A stretch of DNA of 64,000 bases from Sthenelais limicola (taxonomy: Eukaryota > Annelida > Polychaeta > Phyllodocida > Sigalionidae). Below the pieces are notes generated by a model that saw nothing but the letters and a program-made list of their open reading frames with translations, searched no databases and was not told where the DNA came from. The stretch spans positions 40,485,744-40,549,743 of the forward strand of contig OW804096.1 of NCBI GenBank assembly GCA_942159475.1, in the 5' to 3' direction. The translations under genes were made by a program, and so were the position numbers. Of the stretch, positions 24,777 to 36,725 are shown in pieces. Within the stretch, counting starts at the first letter, position 1. Every line of letters begins with the position of its first letter.

Positions 24777-24800
24777 ATTGGTGGGCGTGGCTAGACCAAT
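24777..24800 (+). promoter_or_regulatory. Promoter-like motifs of the two-exon transposase-like gene
   Basis: An inverted CCAAT box (ATTGG, 24777-24781), a GC/KLF-type box (GGGCGTGG, 24783-24790) and a forward CCAAT (24796-24800) lie within 24 bases, about 220 bases upstream of a good splice donor at 25019. This is the usual arrangement for a proximal promoter. The transcription start was not determined. Confidence 0.5.
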
Positions 24801-24836
24801 GGGGATGAGGGATTACTCATTATAGAGGTAGCCTCC

Positions 24837-25990
24837 ATGGAGGTAGGAGCTACGGTGAAGGTAGGCACTACCATAGCCAAGCCAGACACTTCTGTCAGCT
24901 GCGCGACCGCTACGCGTGACCGCGTCGCTATGTTCACATTAATTTTTACGTTCAACACTAGACGGCGTCACCGCTCTGTTTACATACGGGGACCATTAGC
25001 TCTGCCGTATTCAAACAGGTAAGTTTCTACGCATTCTGTTGATATAAATTGCTTGCGATTATGATGATTTTAGGGCCTCATACTAGCGCATCAAAGTCAA
25101 ATTTGCATTTAGAACGTACAAAAGAAGTATTGCGCATAATCTGACGGATTTAAAACTCACATAGACGCATTCCTTGGGTCTTTTTATGTAAGATAAACTT
25201 TGGTTTAGTTATGTGGGGTGATGCGAATCTGTGTGCGGGACCGCGCACATTTTCATTCTAGGCCAAAAAAAAGTTTTTGTTTCTGAACTGGAGATTTTCT
25301 CCTGCGGGTCCCCATGTTTGTGTATTTGCTAGATATTCAATCTTTGAGCATTCTTTAATCAATTGTACATATCAAAAGGAAAATATTCAAGTTTTTGTAC
25401 ACACTTCCATTAATTGTACACAATCATATCAAAAGGAGTTTAGTTTCAGTTGAAACAAAAAATAGGTGAAAAATATAGCTATTAATAATCTCATACGCTC
25501 TAAAACACTAAATAAGCAGGGATTCATTAATATTTTTGCTGCCCATGAATTTTATATTTATTTTGCTATGAATTATCATGTAGATAATTAAAATGATTTA
25601 ATTCTATTGTATTTCGTTGCCATGATGCAAATGATGCAAATAGAATATTGAAATTTGAGCTAATCTGATGAAATGAAGGTTTATTTTATACCGATCTATT
25701 TCTGTATTGAAATTTGAGTTGTTACTGTATAGTTACTGACTGTATATAAACAAAAATCTCTTCTTTGTCAATTTGAGTTTAATAGAATGATAAATAAATA
25801 GGGAAAAATCCAGCCCACTAATAAGATTTCCAAACCATGTGCCTGTGTCTGTCTCATAGTTATTGGTGTACTAATTATATACATGTTTATGTATCCTTTT
25901 TTCAGATTACCTGCAAACACGATCAGATCCAGTATAATGAGTTCATCCTGGCTGCCGGGCTTTCAACATGATAGCCCTACACTACACTAA
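24837..25990 (+). other. 5' exon with an upstream reading frame spliced to the main exon
   Basis: A CpG-rich exon ends at 25018 before a consensus donor (AACAG/GTAAGT). It joins the acceptor at 25904-25905 (TTTTTTCAG). An ATG at 24837 opens a frame that stays open across this splice for 88 codons and stops at 25988-25990, five bases before the main ATG at 25996. A shorter in-frame start lies at 25937, and a second ATG at 25968 opens an overlapping frame. These may limit translation of the downstream protein. The peptide itself resembles nothing I recognise. Confidence 0.5.
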
Positions 25991-25995
25991 AGAAC

Positions 25996-28900
25996 ATGAC
26001 TCACCATCCAAAATCAGCTGCTGCACTTGACTCAATTATTGACAATTGCTTGAAAGATGACCGAGTGACCAATGGTTTTGTTCTTGCTCTTGTGAGAGCC
26101 AAAAAGAAGGATTTTAATGAAGTGCATAGAGTTCTTGAAACTCGTGTGAACTTTAAATTAGAATATACCACTGATTCCTTGAGAACTTGTATAAATCGTT
26201 TGTTGTCCTCCCAGTTAAATCCACTAAAGAAGAACCTCAAGAGGGATGGGAAAACAGCAGTCAACCTTCTGAAGGAGGATTTTAAACATCCTACAAGTCA
26301 GAAACGCTCATCTGAATCTCTTGGACAGGTACAATATCCACCCGTTAAAAGGCAGTCATTATCATCACTCAGTAATGAATGCCATGTTTGCCCTATCTTG
26401 ACAAGTGAACTTTGTGCAAGTGCAACAAAAATCAACGAACTGACAGTGGTTGAAAATGAATATAGGAAATTAAAAGTTAAAGCTATTAAGTTTCAACCCA
26501 AACGTGTTAAACAAGCTCTGAAACGAAAGGATTGTATTATAGAAAAGAAATGTAAGGAAGTGAAAAGTCTCAAAAAGGAGGTTCATAAACTGACAACTGT
26601 CCTTAGTAACAGAGAAGACCTTATCAATGAGAACAGTAAACTAAAGACTGAGGTCAGAAAACTGACAAAAAGAAAACAAGCTACCATAAAGTATTATAGA
26701 ACAAAGTGTAGAGTACCAGCTCATGATACACTAGAGAAAATCTTCATTGAACAACAACAGTATGTCAGGGCCCTAGAAAATAAATGTGAAGAGTTGAAAG
26801 AGAAGGATTCCAAAATAGACACAAAGGACAAAAATGCTTATAATTTAACAGTCAGGAAATGCATTTATTATGTACTTCAACACCAGTGCCCAGTTGAACA
26901 TGCTTCCCCTATTGTTAAGTATGTCGCTGAGTGCTTCTCTGGTAGAGAGCTACAAAGTATGCCCACCCAGGCCACAGTGTCACGAATGGCACTGGAAATG
27001 GGGGTTCTGGGAGATCTACAAGCTGCAGATCTACTGCTAGAGTCCCAGAACTCTACAATAGCTTGGGATGCTACTGACATCGGAGGGAGCCACATCAACG
27101 AAGTGCATATCAGTACATGTTCTTCTGGAACATATAAATATCTGACTCTTGGTGTTGGAGAATTGCCAGGAGGCACAACCAACGACTATGTGCAACATAT
27201 ATCCGAGTCCCTGGAAGACATAGCTACATCTCACTCAAAGTTTGCTTCAAAAGACAAGGATGAAGTTCTTGCAACACTCCAGACTAACATCAGCAACACC
27301 ATGTCTGACCGTGTTGTAGTCAATAACTGTGTGGCTAAACGGTTGGAAGATTCATTTGGCCACAGCTTGCAAAAGTTCAACTGCAACATTCACCCATTAG
27401 ACAGTCTTCATTCAGCAGCTAATGCAGCACTCAAGGCAACAGAGGTAAAGAGTGCTGTATGGGGCAATAACAGTGCAGCAGTGAACCTTATTGCAGGTAT
27501 ATGTAAGATGCGCTACAAGCAGGGCAAAGGGGACCCCAAATCATTCAAGGCATATTTCAAGGCTAATAATTTGCCTTTGGGTCAAATACAAAGGTATGTT
27601 GGAAACAAATTCCACATACTTTTTCACTTAGCAGGCGTGTTCTTAAGACTGAAGGACGAGTTAAGTGATTACCTCAGTAAATTCTGCGGCAAGCGTGGAG
27701 GACTACAGGCTGGACTCTTGTCAGACATCAAGAATCCCAAAATTATCCAGCATCTTCAAGTACTCTCTCTGTTTGGTAAACTCGTTACAGGCCCTTGGAT
27801 GTCCCTGCTGTACACTGATTCAGACGAGACAAACTATTACGATGGTGTTGATGCTATAAAGACTTGCATTGTCTCATTAGAACTGTATAAATCTCGTCCT
27901 CTTACAGTCCTAACATGTAAGAAAGACTGTTTTGGGGGAGCTCTTGATTTGGATGATGCTACGCTTGCTGCAGCACGTCGTTTCAAAGGTCCTACAGTGG
28001 TCTTCAAAAAGCTAGTGGAGAGTCTTGCTGAGAGGTTCCTGGTCGTAATTTCAAGGCAACTCAAACGCTTCATCAGTGGTGAAGCTTCAACTCCGTCTCA
28101 ATTAGACAAAGATAATGTAAGTATTGTGATCTCACAGTTGATAATATTCACTCTTAAACATCCTATAATATGTTCCTACTCGATAACAGTTATTTGTGAC
28201 ATCTAACCAAAAGTTAAATGATAAAAAGCAGGCAATGTAAACTAGATATTTGGACATTAATATTTTCAGCTAATGATGACATTTTTCATACATACACATG
28301 TATATTTATACTGATACTTAAGATTTATGACATCTTTATTTTTTCTTCAGGCAAGGTCAGTACCCCACCACAACATGCAAGCTGAACGTATAATGGCATT
28401 AACTGATGCCCAAGCTCGCCGGGCTCCAAATGCTTCAACCAAGTTCATTGAAGCCAAGGTAAAGTCTAAGGCCAACCACACACTAGATTGGCTGAATGGA
28501 CTACCAACAGGACAACAGGCTAATGCCGTCACCTTTGTCATAAATAGATCTCGACATCAAGCAAAGGAAAAGGAGCAGAGGCAAGAAAAGGTCATTGAAG
28601 AGGTGATAAGAAGAATGAAGGAAAAATCACGCAAGAGAGACACAACAGAGAGGAACAAAGTGGAAAAGACTGTCAGTGAGCTAGCTGGGAAAGAGAATGT
28701 CACTGTAGATGATGTGGTTCAGCTCCCCATGGCAAATGAACTTGATGTAGACCAGCTTGAGAGAATAGTTAATTTGTTTATGTCGCCATCTTCTTTTGTT
28801 GGGACAACTGTTCTGCATACCTGGTTTGATGAGAGTAGCAATGTAGATACCATATATAACGGGGAATTCTTAAAACTGACAAAAAGGAAGAAATGTACAT

Positions 28901-29016
28901 TTGTGATAGGGTATCATCCGAGAGGTGAATCCTCTGAGGAAGTGGAGGACGTTTATATCGGACGTAATCAACTCATTACAGACTGCCTATACCAAGACCT
29001 TGTATTTCAACGATGA
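25996..29016 (+). CDS. Transposase-like protein with coiled coil, two coding exons, 928 residues
   Basis: Coding exons are 25996-28116 and 28351-29016, joined in phase 0 (AAT/GTAAGT, TTTTCTTCAG/GCA). Residues about 143-270 are Lys/Glu-rich and predicted coiled coil. The central part carries a pattern seen in a gene family repeated across marine invertebrate genomes: WDATDIGGSHINEVHIS (D358, D361), LPGGTTNDY, SDR with D438, then CNIHPLDSLH (C463, H466). Exon 2 begins with SVPHHNMQAERIMALTD (E719). I read D358/D361, D438 and E719 as a possible RNase-H-like DDE triad, with C/H insertion features reminiscent of hAT-like transposases. This is inference. Both exons are intact, so it may be an active element or a domesticated gene. 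Terminal repeats were not found. Confidence 0.8.
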
Positions 29017-29510
29017 GCCCTGACTTAAATTGTTTGTTAGATCAGTGGAGATCCAGTGATATATTATTTTCTGACATATGTTCATATCAAACATTGAATG
29101 TGAATTTCTTGTGGTCCTAATAGGGAGTGTTGAGTGATATCTAATAAGAGTAAACCTGACTTGTTTTTCAGGCTCAATCAAGTCTGCTTTCAGTATTATT
29201 TACCTAAATATGTATTGTATATGTATATATATGTGGTTCTTCTAGTATCAATGAAAGTGTTTTAAAGCTGAATGCTTTGTTTTGATTGATTGCACACCAA
29301 ACATAACCTGCATGTTCTCATACCAATGTGCTAATTCAAACTGATATCAAGAATGAACATTTCAGAATCTAGGTGATAATGAGTTAACTATTGTGGTGCT
29401 AATGTGGTGTGCTAATTACTATTGAATGAGTCAAGTGGACTTGTGAGTAGTGCGCCAAATAGATTTAGCTATGAATTGTGTATTTACATGTTTATTATAT
29501 GTGTTCTATT

Positions 29511-29516
29511 AATAAA
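29511..29516 (+). terminator. Poly(A) signal of the transposase-like gene
   Basis: AATAAA about 495 bases after the stop codon at 29016. The 3' UTR has no other long frame. Confidence 0.6.
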
Positions 29517-29686
29517 GTTTGCTGCGCAGCACTAAATCAATGGACTAGTGTTTGTAATTGACCTATGTTCTATGACCTGTAAACGCTATATATTTATTTC
29601 TATGTGACAAAAATTATATAACTCAAAATTCACAATTTAATTTGAAGGATATGAAAAACTTGTAAAAAAAAAAATATTTGATCGAA

Positions 29687-29875
29687 ATTTATGACCTTTT
29701 TCTCCAGAAAAGGGCAATGCCCTTAGCCTTATGACCCCTGACCTTGACCTATATTATATAACATACTAACTATTAGTAATTCATATTGAAGAATACAGAA
29801 AAACAACGACTTTATGACCCTTTACCCTTCAAAAGGGCATTGCCCTTAGCCTTATGACCCATGACCTTGACCTTG
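29687..29875 (+). repeat. Repeated block with TGACCTTGACC motifs
   Basis: Two copies about 121 bases apart share TTTATGACC, an inverted AAAAGGGCA / TGCCCTT pair, TTAGCCTTATGACCC and TGACCTTGACC. TGACCT is the complement of the nuclear-receptor half-site AGGTCA. Such repeats are frequent in marine invertebrate genomes and are probably just repetitive. Confidence 0.65.
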
Positions 29876-29899
29876 GGACCCCTTGACCTCAGATCAAAT

Positions 29900-31115
29900 G
29901 CCCCATCCCAACCTAAAGTTTGTTAACGACCCTAATTTCCACTTTTTATATCATTAAAAAATAATAAAAATCAAAGGAATTACATTACTTTAAAGACAAA
30001 GCATTTTTAAGACATAATTAGGGTCACTGACAATGGTCACAAAGATCTTGATTGCTAATTATAGGTAATTAGGCAGAATAATAGGCCTTTTGTTAATAAG
30101 ATTTTCCCAAATATCTCTGGAACAAACAATGATATCCAAGTTCTGAAAAAAGCTCTGAAATTGTCTCGACGAGATCTATCGATTCTCACATTTACTTGAA
30201 GTGTTCAACATAGATAACATTTCTCATGAAAGTGCCTAGTGAAGGTATAGGCATATGGCCATTAATAATTAAAATTTTAGGTACACTAATATATTATGAC
30301 ACAATGAGTTATAACAAAATATCAATTTTGTGACTTGGGAATCATGTTCCTGTAACAGATTACGTACATATATGTTCGGTGGTAATACCTTTTACTCCAC
30401 ATTGATGTATGTACCACATGCTATTTGTATGGGAGTGGTGTGGTTATTTGGACCAGTTCAACACGTGTGGTATGACTTCCTGTCCCCAGTAAACATAGCC
30501 ATATAACATAAGCATAGCAATTTGGGAGTAAATATAGAACCTAAATTCAAATGTGGAACTCGGGACAATATTGCACTGTCCTCAATGTTTGATTTTTGTT
30601 GTAACCCACTCGCCTGTCGGCTCGTGGGCCACGAAAAAACAAACATCTCGGACCGTAGAATAGGGTCCCTTGTACCACATTCTCCTTAGGTTCTATCTAT
30701 AAATACAGAGTAATTGGCATAATGCTAATTACCTGCACCTTGAGGCTCAGGCTTAAGGTAAACGGTGTTAAAAACACAGATAACATGTATTATATGGGTA
30801 CATTTGTGATAGTATGGGAAATTAAAATGTTAGTACAGTGGTATTATGGGATATTAACAAATGATACAAGGAGGTACAACAAACTTGATCCTTGCCACCA
30901 TCCGAAATTATGCTGACAGAAAATCATGTGGGAAGACAGTGGAAACGGTTCCATGTCAAATACCTAAGAATTTAGATATAGGATGCATGGTTAGGCCAGC
31001 CAGGTGCCCCGAGGTGGCACCACCCTCGCTCCAGGGAGCGTGATTGGAAACCACCACATAGGTCATAGGGCCAAGGGGATGTTTCCATAAATTACAGTAT
31101 TCTATCCAACCTCAT
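29900..31115. other. Gene-free stretch
   Basis: AT-rich, with only short frames. A small perfect hairpin (GGTGCC...GGCACC, near 31001-31019) lies in a GC-richer patch. No gene is supported. Confidence 0.5.
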
Positions 31116-31116
31116 C

Positions 31117-31500
31117 CAACAACTGCTTGATGTGTTGGCAATGCTGTTACCCGGATACGATGACAACTGAATAATTAAATGAACTTTGAACATTATTTTG
31201 TTTTTCGCTAGGCATTCGCATTGGTTCCAGTTCAATGTTACAGAACTTTGAACATTTATTCTTACGAGCATCCAACAACTAATGTGTTTCCAGTGGCTGT
31301 TCCCAAGATGGGATAAAAACTGAGGGAAATTCATTCAAGCAGATCTATTCAAATGAACTTGAACATTTAATTTTGCAAGTCATTCGCGCTTATTTCCTTT
31401 CAATGCAAATTGACCTGAAATTAAACAGTTATTTCTTCAAGCTATTTACGTGGGGTTCTTTTCAATGTTACTGAGCTTCGAACATTTATTCTTACAGTCA
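31117..31500 (+). repeat. Degenerate tandem repeat, about 150-base unit
   Basis: CCAACAACT starts at 31117 and 31270, each time followed by a diverged TGTGTT...GCTGTTCCC/ACCC...GAT...AACTGA and then TGAACTTTGAACATT, CATTCGC, TTCAATGTTAC and GAACATTTATTCTTAC blocks. The inner blocks recur again near 31410 and 31470, so the repeat has at least two levels. Confidence 0.7.
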
Positions 31501-32290
31501 AGTGATATGGGCTTATTCATACTTTATTCCTTAATGATTCATAAAGGCAGTTTCTTTTTTGTCCTGACCACTTGGCTACCTGGTGTTCTCATTATGGTAT
31601 GGCATGACATAAACTTTATTTTCCATTTTTGACATACATTTCTACTACAGTGGGAAAAGGATGTAGTCTCTGCTATCGCAGTTTTTTCAGCAACTCCTTC
31701 CTTCTGTGTTACTACGTGTATATAGATACAAAGTAAAATAGTACATGGTTAAATAATTATTACAATGCTCTTAGTTGCTGTGACCAGGGACTAGTTGGTT
31801 GGTTGCGGTTTGTGTTTATTGGGGTCCAACGTGAGGCCTTTATGTGTTGGTGTTCTATCACACCGGTGGAGAATTCTTTTTAAAATCTTTTTATTGGCCA
31901 TCAACATTTAAAACCTTGAATTACAAAAAGACGCATAATCCTTCACAACGTGATTAATTTCATGCGTTGCCAAGAAAACACATAGTAATTACTCGTATAT
32001 AACAGAACACTAAATCGTCATATTGCCATTCCCATTGACTCATCCCCTCACTTGATGTATAATCGTACGCTATCTGTTACTTTGCTCCCTTCTATAACAA
32101 GACTGCTGTTGTTAGTTTGGTCAAAGTTTAAGATTCCTTCTTTTTTCATTGAACACTGGTATTTTCCTTTAATAACCATACAAGTCGAGATTAACCTCCA
32201 AGTATCCTTGTTAATGTAGTTTTGATAAACTATCCCATCTATTATGTATTTTACCCATTTGTAAGACGCCTACTCCTATAGAAAAAAGAA
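31501..32290. other. Gene-free stretch
   Basis: AT-rich, with short frames only. No domain, no splice pattern and no repeat beyond the neighbouring blocks was recognised. Confidence 0.5.
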
Positions 32291-32293
32291 ATA

Positions 32294-32376
32294 GGCGGGG
32301 AAAATGTCGGCGGGGAAAATGTATGGTGGGGAGATTTTGGCGGGGAAATTGCGGCGGGGAGAATGTTGGTTGGGAA
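32294..32376 (+). repeat. GGCGGGGAAAATGT minisatellite
   Basis: About six diverged units of 13 to 19 bases, each built around GGCGGGGAAAATGT (variants GGTGGGGAGATTTT, GGCGGGGAAATTGC, GGCGGGGAGAATGTT). G-rich on the plus strand. Confidence 0.85.
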
Positions 32377-32475
32377 AACACCGGACACCGCTCCAGATGT
32401 GGTTAGTTTACCTTTTCTAGTACGTATTATACGGCCGGTCGAGATGAGGTTCCTGCTATCTGTTGTTTAATAGTG

Positions 32476-32590
32476 TAAAGGCCCTTGTCCACTAAGCCGA
32501 TTGTCATGCGATTCTCACAGAAGTTAGGGCAAAAGAGTCCTCTGCGGCCCACAATCGCATGAGAATCGGCTTAGTGGACTAGGCCCTTTA
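32476..32590. mobile_element. MITE family M1, copy 1 (115 bases)
   Basis: Terminal inverted repeats begin TAAAGGCCCT and end AGGCCCTTTA and contain GTCCACTAAGCCGATT / AATCGGCTTAGTGGAC. Both this copy and the one at 58135 are bounded by TA, which fits a Tc1/mariner-type target. Non-coding and very compact: the arms make up about half the element. Confidence 0.85.
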
Positions 32591-33640
32591 TACTGCCAGT
32601 GACAAGATTCCTGTTTGCAGTTGTCAGTATTTTGTTACACAATAACCCCAGTTAAGGTGATCCTGGTATTTTATTTTTACTTTTATTGTTTGTCCTCACA
32701 CGAGTATAAGTTCTGGTGATGTACGAATGTAAAATTATATAAATCTTAATCAATTAATCAATGGAGCCAAGTAGAACCTGGAGATTTCTGTGAATATAAT
32801 AGGTCCGTATCGGTAAGTAATTATGAAAGAAAACGTAAAAAAACTTGTACTTCAAGTTGATCTAAAATACCATAGATTTACATTCTCCGAAGATCACCAA
32901 ATTCCAAAAAGGATTTATAATGTGTGCAGGTGTAGTAGTGTCGCCATTTAAAATGTAACTTTCCTTATACTACTCACAGACTTTCTATAATGGTTACACG
33001 CCCACTTTTCTTATACTACTCACAAACTTTGTATGGGTACACGCGCACTTGTTGATCTATATATAGCGTGTGCACGCTGCGCGTTGTATGTCTACATATA
33101 TTGAATATTATCTGCGCATATTATTTAAATGCTTGTATTCTTATTCACAAGGTGCTGCTGGTTTTCACATATACCGGTAACTTCTTTAATATTACTACAC
33201 CACATTCATGTGTAGTTAGGTTTGGCTATGCATACTGTTTAGCGAATCTTGGTAATAAAACAGATTAATATCATTACACGGTTGTCAATGTCCTCTATTC
33301 TCCTCCTCAAAACAATTACCCAGGTTAGTACACATGAAGTGTCTACTAGAAGTATGTATAATGTACTAGTTAGAACACTTTGTGGAGGTATGAAGAATTA
33401 CGAATTAAGTTTGTAAACATTCCCAACTGTTTCAATGGGATCATCAATCGTAAAAACCAATCTAGATCTGTGAATGAGGTTGAATCAAAGTATTAATGCA
33501 TTCCTACATTGAGGTCGTAAGCCCAGTCATCGAGAAAATCAAGAAAGACGGAATGGAGGAGGAGATATCGCAACCCCTGATGGCACAGGAAAGGCCAAGT
33601 ACTGGCCCGACATCTTCAGTCAATGTATATATCTAAATCT
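32591..33640. other. Gene-free stretch
   Basis: Contains a local direct repeat near 32950-33050 (TTCCTTATACTACTCACAGAC / TTCTTATACTACTCACAAAC). No gene recognised. Confidence 0.5.
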
Positions 33641-33886
33641 CCCTCCTTCGCACTACTTGAGTTCTGCTTCACAGATGGCGGCTTAGTGTGGCGATCCGTA
33701 GATCCCATTTATGGTTTTTCGCCGGCCTTTTCTGTATGGAGGAATAGTGAACCTCCTCGCTTACCGGTCATAATAGCAGCCAGAAATCCATGCATGGACC
33801 ACTGAAGCTACATCATCCTGCACGCCCTCGTGAAACCTCGGCCTCCCTCTCGCCTTTTATCTCGCGCTCCGAGATAAACGCCTTTC

Positions 33887-33944
33887 CACGTGACCGTGGT
33901 CAGCTGATGGATCACGTGGTAAGCCGGGGAAGATCAGTCACGTG
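33887..33944. promoter_or_regulatory. Three CACGTG E-boxes at exact 26-base spacing
   Basis: CACGTG occurs at 33887, 33913 and 33939, with flanks of the CACGTGAC / TCACGTGG / GTCACGTGAG type. A fourth, different E-box (CAGCTG) is at 33901. The stretch 33650-34160 is richer in GC and CpG than its surroundings. CACGTG binds bHLH factors such as USF, MYC/MAX, TFEB or CLOCK. No start site or gene could be assigned nearby, so this may be an enhancer or a distal promoter. Confidence 0.55.
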
Positions 33945-34294
33945 AGGTCGTCTGATATCAGTTGGAAGCTGATGACATGCCCTGACAATGTGTACCGCCA
34001 TTTTTCCTGCTATGAGCCTTATGATGAATGATAATTGCTTAATCAGAAGCCCTTCCTTTTTGTTCCCATTCGTCCCACACATCTTTTGCCCGGGTTGTCA
34101 CCTTGTGTGTAGCAACCGGCACTCGGCAATGAGTCGCCCCTGATGAGATAATGTTCCCGCGAAAAAAATGCAAATTGTGTTTAACCATTAGTTCGGAACA
34201 GCGGTCGGATGCAGTATTTATTGATTCAAACGGTTTACAGATGTTTCAGCTCACCGTTAGTCGTAGGCCTACATCGTTCTCTCGAATCGGGTTT

Positions 34295-34478
34295 GAGTGA
34301 GTGAGTGAGATTGGTTGCTTTACGCCCTTATCAATACATTTGATATGGTTATATCAAGGGCGGGAGAGCTGAGAGGGAGGCAGTTTATGATCATACCCAG
34401 GAAATAGAGATAGAGAAGAAGGGAGAGAGAGAGACAGAGAAAAGAGACAGAAAGGCACTTTATGGTCATACCCAGGAC
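34295..34478 (+). mobile_element. Short retroposon with 14-base target duplications
   Basis: The direct repeat CTCGAATCGGGTTT at 34281-34294 and 34479-34492 brackets a segment that opens with GAGTGAGTGAGTGAG, then GGTTGCTTTACGCCCTT. A GTGAGTGAG...TTTACGCC opening is common in molluscan repeats. Inside, TTTATGATCATACCCAGG is repeated as TTTATGGTCATACCCAGG, with a GA-rich stretch between. The long target duplication indicates reverse-transcription-based insertion (SINE-like). No clear pol III boxes or A-tail were seen. Confidence 0.7.
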
Positions 34479-34499
34479 CTCGAATCGGGTTTTGCCTTA

Positions 34500-36190
34500 G
34501 TCCGATTGTGTTGTGTAACATCACGTAATAGTATCTAAGCTAATCTCAACATTATTAATTATCAATATTATATTTAAATTATTTATATGATATATAGGCT
34601 ACCATATAGGGTCGCCCACCATGCATGTTCAACCATCCGGACCCTACAATATAATATATAAATAGCCAGGTACCAGCTGGTAACGATTGTACAACCATAT
34701 TTAGTGGCAAGAAAGCAGTCTTGATACACATCTCTCCCAATTAGGACTCATCTTCTTTCCTCTTCTCCATTCAATAGTATCATACGACGATTGGATGAAT
34801 ACAAGATATATTACCCATTGTGTGTTTGTAGTTGCACATATAACGTTTAATAAGGACTCTCTCCAAATTTCTAGATTCTGCCTATACAATATTATAGATG
34901 ATACATGTAAAGCCTCATTAACAGAGAATGGGCCTAATACCACCAATACGATGTAACATTAGAATGCATGATGTGATGCAACATTGTTATATCTATGGGT
35001 GTATATATATACTGTGGAATGACTATTAGGAATTAATAGGACTCAGTAACATGATCCGTCCAATTCGAGTTCCCCTCTGAACCACATAATGGGAAGATGA
35101 AAGCTATAAACGAAGCAGAAAAGCCAAAATGCCCTCTTTCAACATTTCCTGCTTATCACTGAATTTAGTTTTTTGTGTATACTTGAAGGACCTTTGCTAA
35201 CAATTCTTTTACCCTAGCTTTGGAGTAAACCTTTTAAGTCCTTTCAATGGATGGGCAATTAAACAGAAAAGCCTGCCTCTCATTTATTGACAGAGTTTTT
35301 TTGCTTCGTGTTTGAGGCTTTGCCCTTCGCGTTGGGTGCAGTGAACTGAGCTCGCTTTGTCGTACTGCAATATTTTTTCCCCGAAATCTCTCATAAGCTA
35401 GCGAGTACTTATAATCGATTTCTAGGTTTGGTTTGCATGTCGAACATACGTATGCCTAGATAAAGAAAGAATAATCTTATTTCTCTGTCAGATGTGGTCC
35501 TTTTAACCATGTTTAAATCAAAGATATTCATTTTAATTGATGTTAGCCAAAAGGTAGCTACCATAACCTGAATGAAGATTATTATCGATACATGAGAATT
35601 CCTAAATACGCTAGTGCTTTCTAAAAAGATCGAATTTGTCAGAGCGTGAGTTGATTTATAAATATTGTTGATTTGTCTTTATTTGACTCATAAACTAGCT
35701 CTTATTGTACGACTTTGTGCATGTATTGTGTACCGTCCATATAATCTCTCAATTACATCTGATATATCTGTAAGTAATTAATGTAGTTCTTGGACCTGTA
35801 TGGTAAGTAACTGATTAGTGAATGTGAAAATCTAATGGAAAGAATACCCTTAGGATCGACTGAATAATTATAACATCCATAATGTTTTCCTCAATAAAAA
35901 AAATCTAATTATAAATTGATTAATTTGAAGGCAACTCAATAGAAACAAACCATGGTATTGAGTTTTTTAGTTTATTATTTGGCGACCCTTAAACATATCT
36001 AAATCTAACCAAATTTAATATTTGTAATGTCTCTTTAATGCATTGCTTACACACGGCGTTATCGTTCTACAACGTGTAGTCCAACACATGGCTCTGGGAT
36101 GTGTTCGGTACAGGCTGTAAACGACTTCCAACAACCAGGTCCAGGAATAATCGATTCTATTTCAATCAAATCTTAAAGGACATGGCCGAA
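34500..36190. other. Gene-free stretch
   Basis: AT-rich, no coding similarity. Short frames only (for example 34701-34946 minus, 81 codons, unrecognised). Confidence 0.5.
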
Positions 36191-36199
36191 CATTCAGCC

Positions 36200-36725
36200 T
36201 CAATTTAAGCCGCCGTTATTGTGTTAAATTTGGGGAATAATTTGAAATAATGAGATGCTGGAAGTATTGTGAATGGTGATGGGTGAAAATGGATGGCCCC
36301 CAGAGCGCCGCTGTTGACAGGTTTACCCTCTTTCATTCATCGAAATCTAATCATAATGTGTGGGAATTGTCGGTAACCAAATGCCGGTCCATCATCGGGC
36401 TGTGAACACACAGTTCAGAGCCGCGGCGTCGATAAAAGGCTTATTCTGGGCGTGCGATGTCAATTTGTGTGCCTTAAATTTGCGAGGAATCAGAGTTGTT
36501 GTACCTCTTAGCCGGTCAATGCATCGCCGCCGATAGACCAGGCTTCATCAATCAGAGTCGGAGGGAATGCGCAACTGTTTTGGGTTCTGGTTCCTGCCTC
36601 GCGAAGACCTTGGCTGGAATTTACCGGCCATCAATAAAGTGACAATTCATTAAAGGCGCAGACGAGACTCGGTGTACGGTCAATATTATTGATTAGCTAG
36701 CCCGTGACCTGATTGTTCTAATGCG
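36200..36725. promoter_or_regulatory. Candidate conserved non-coding block 1
   Basis: About 500 bases of high complexity and balanced composition without an open frame, standing out from AT-rich surroundings. It contains paired AT-rich sites (ATTCATTAA, TTGATTAG) and CpG-bearing blocks. The call rests on composition only; there is no alignment behind it. Confidence 0.25.

Noticed and set aside
29687..29875. TGACCTTGACC as genuine nuclear-receptor response elements
   Set aside because: Part of a duplicated repeat block common in such genomes; function is not supported by position.
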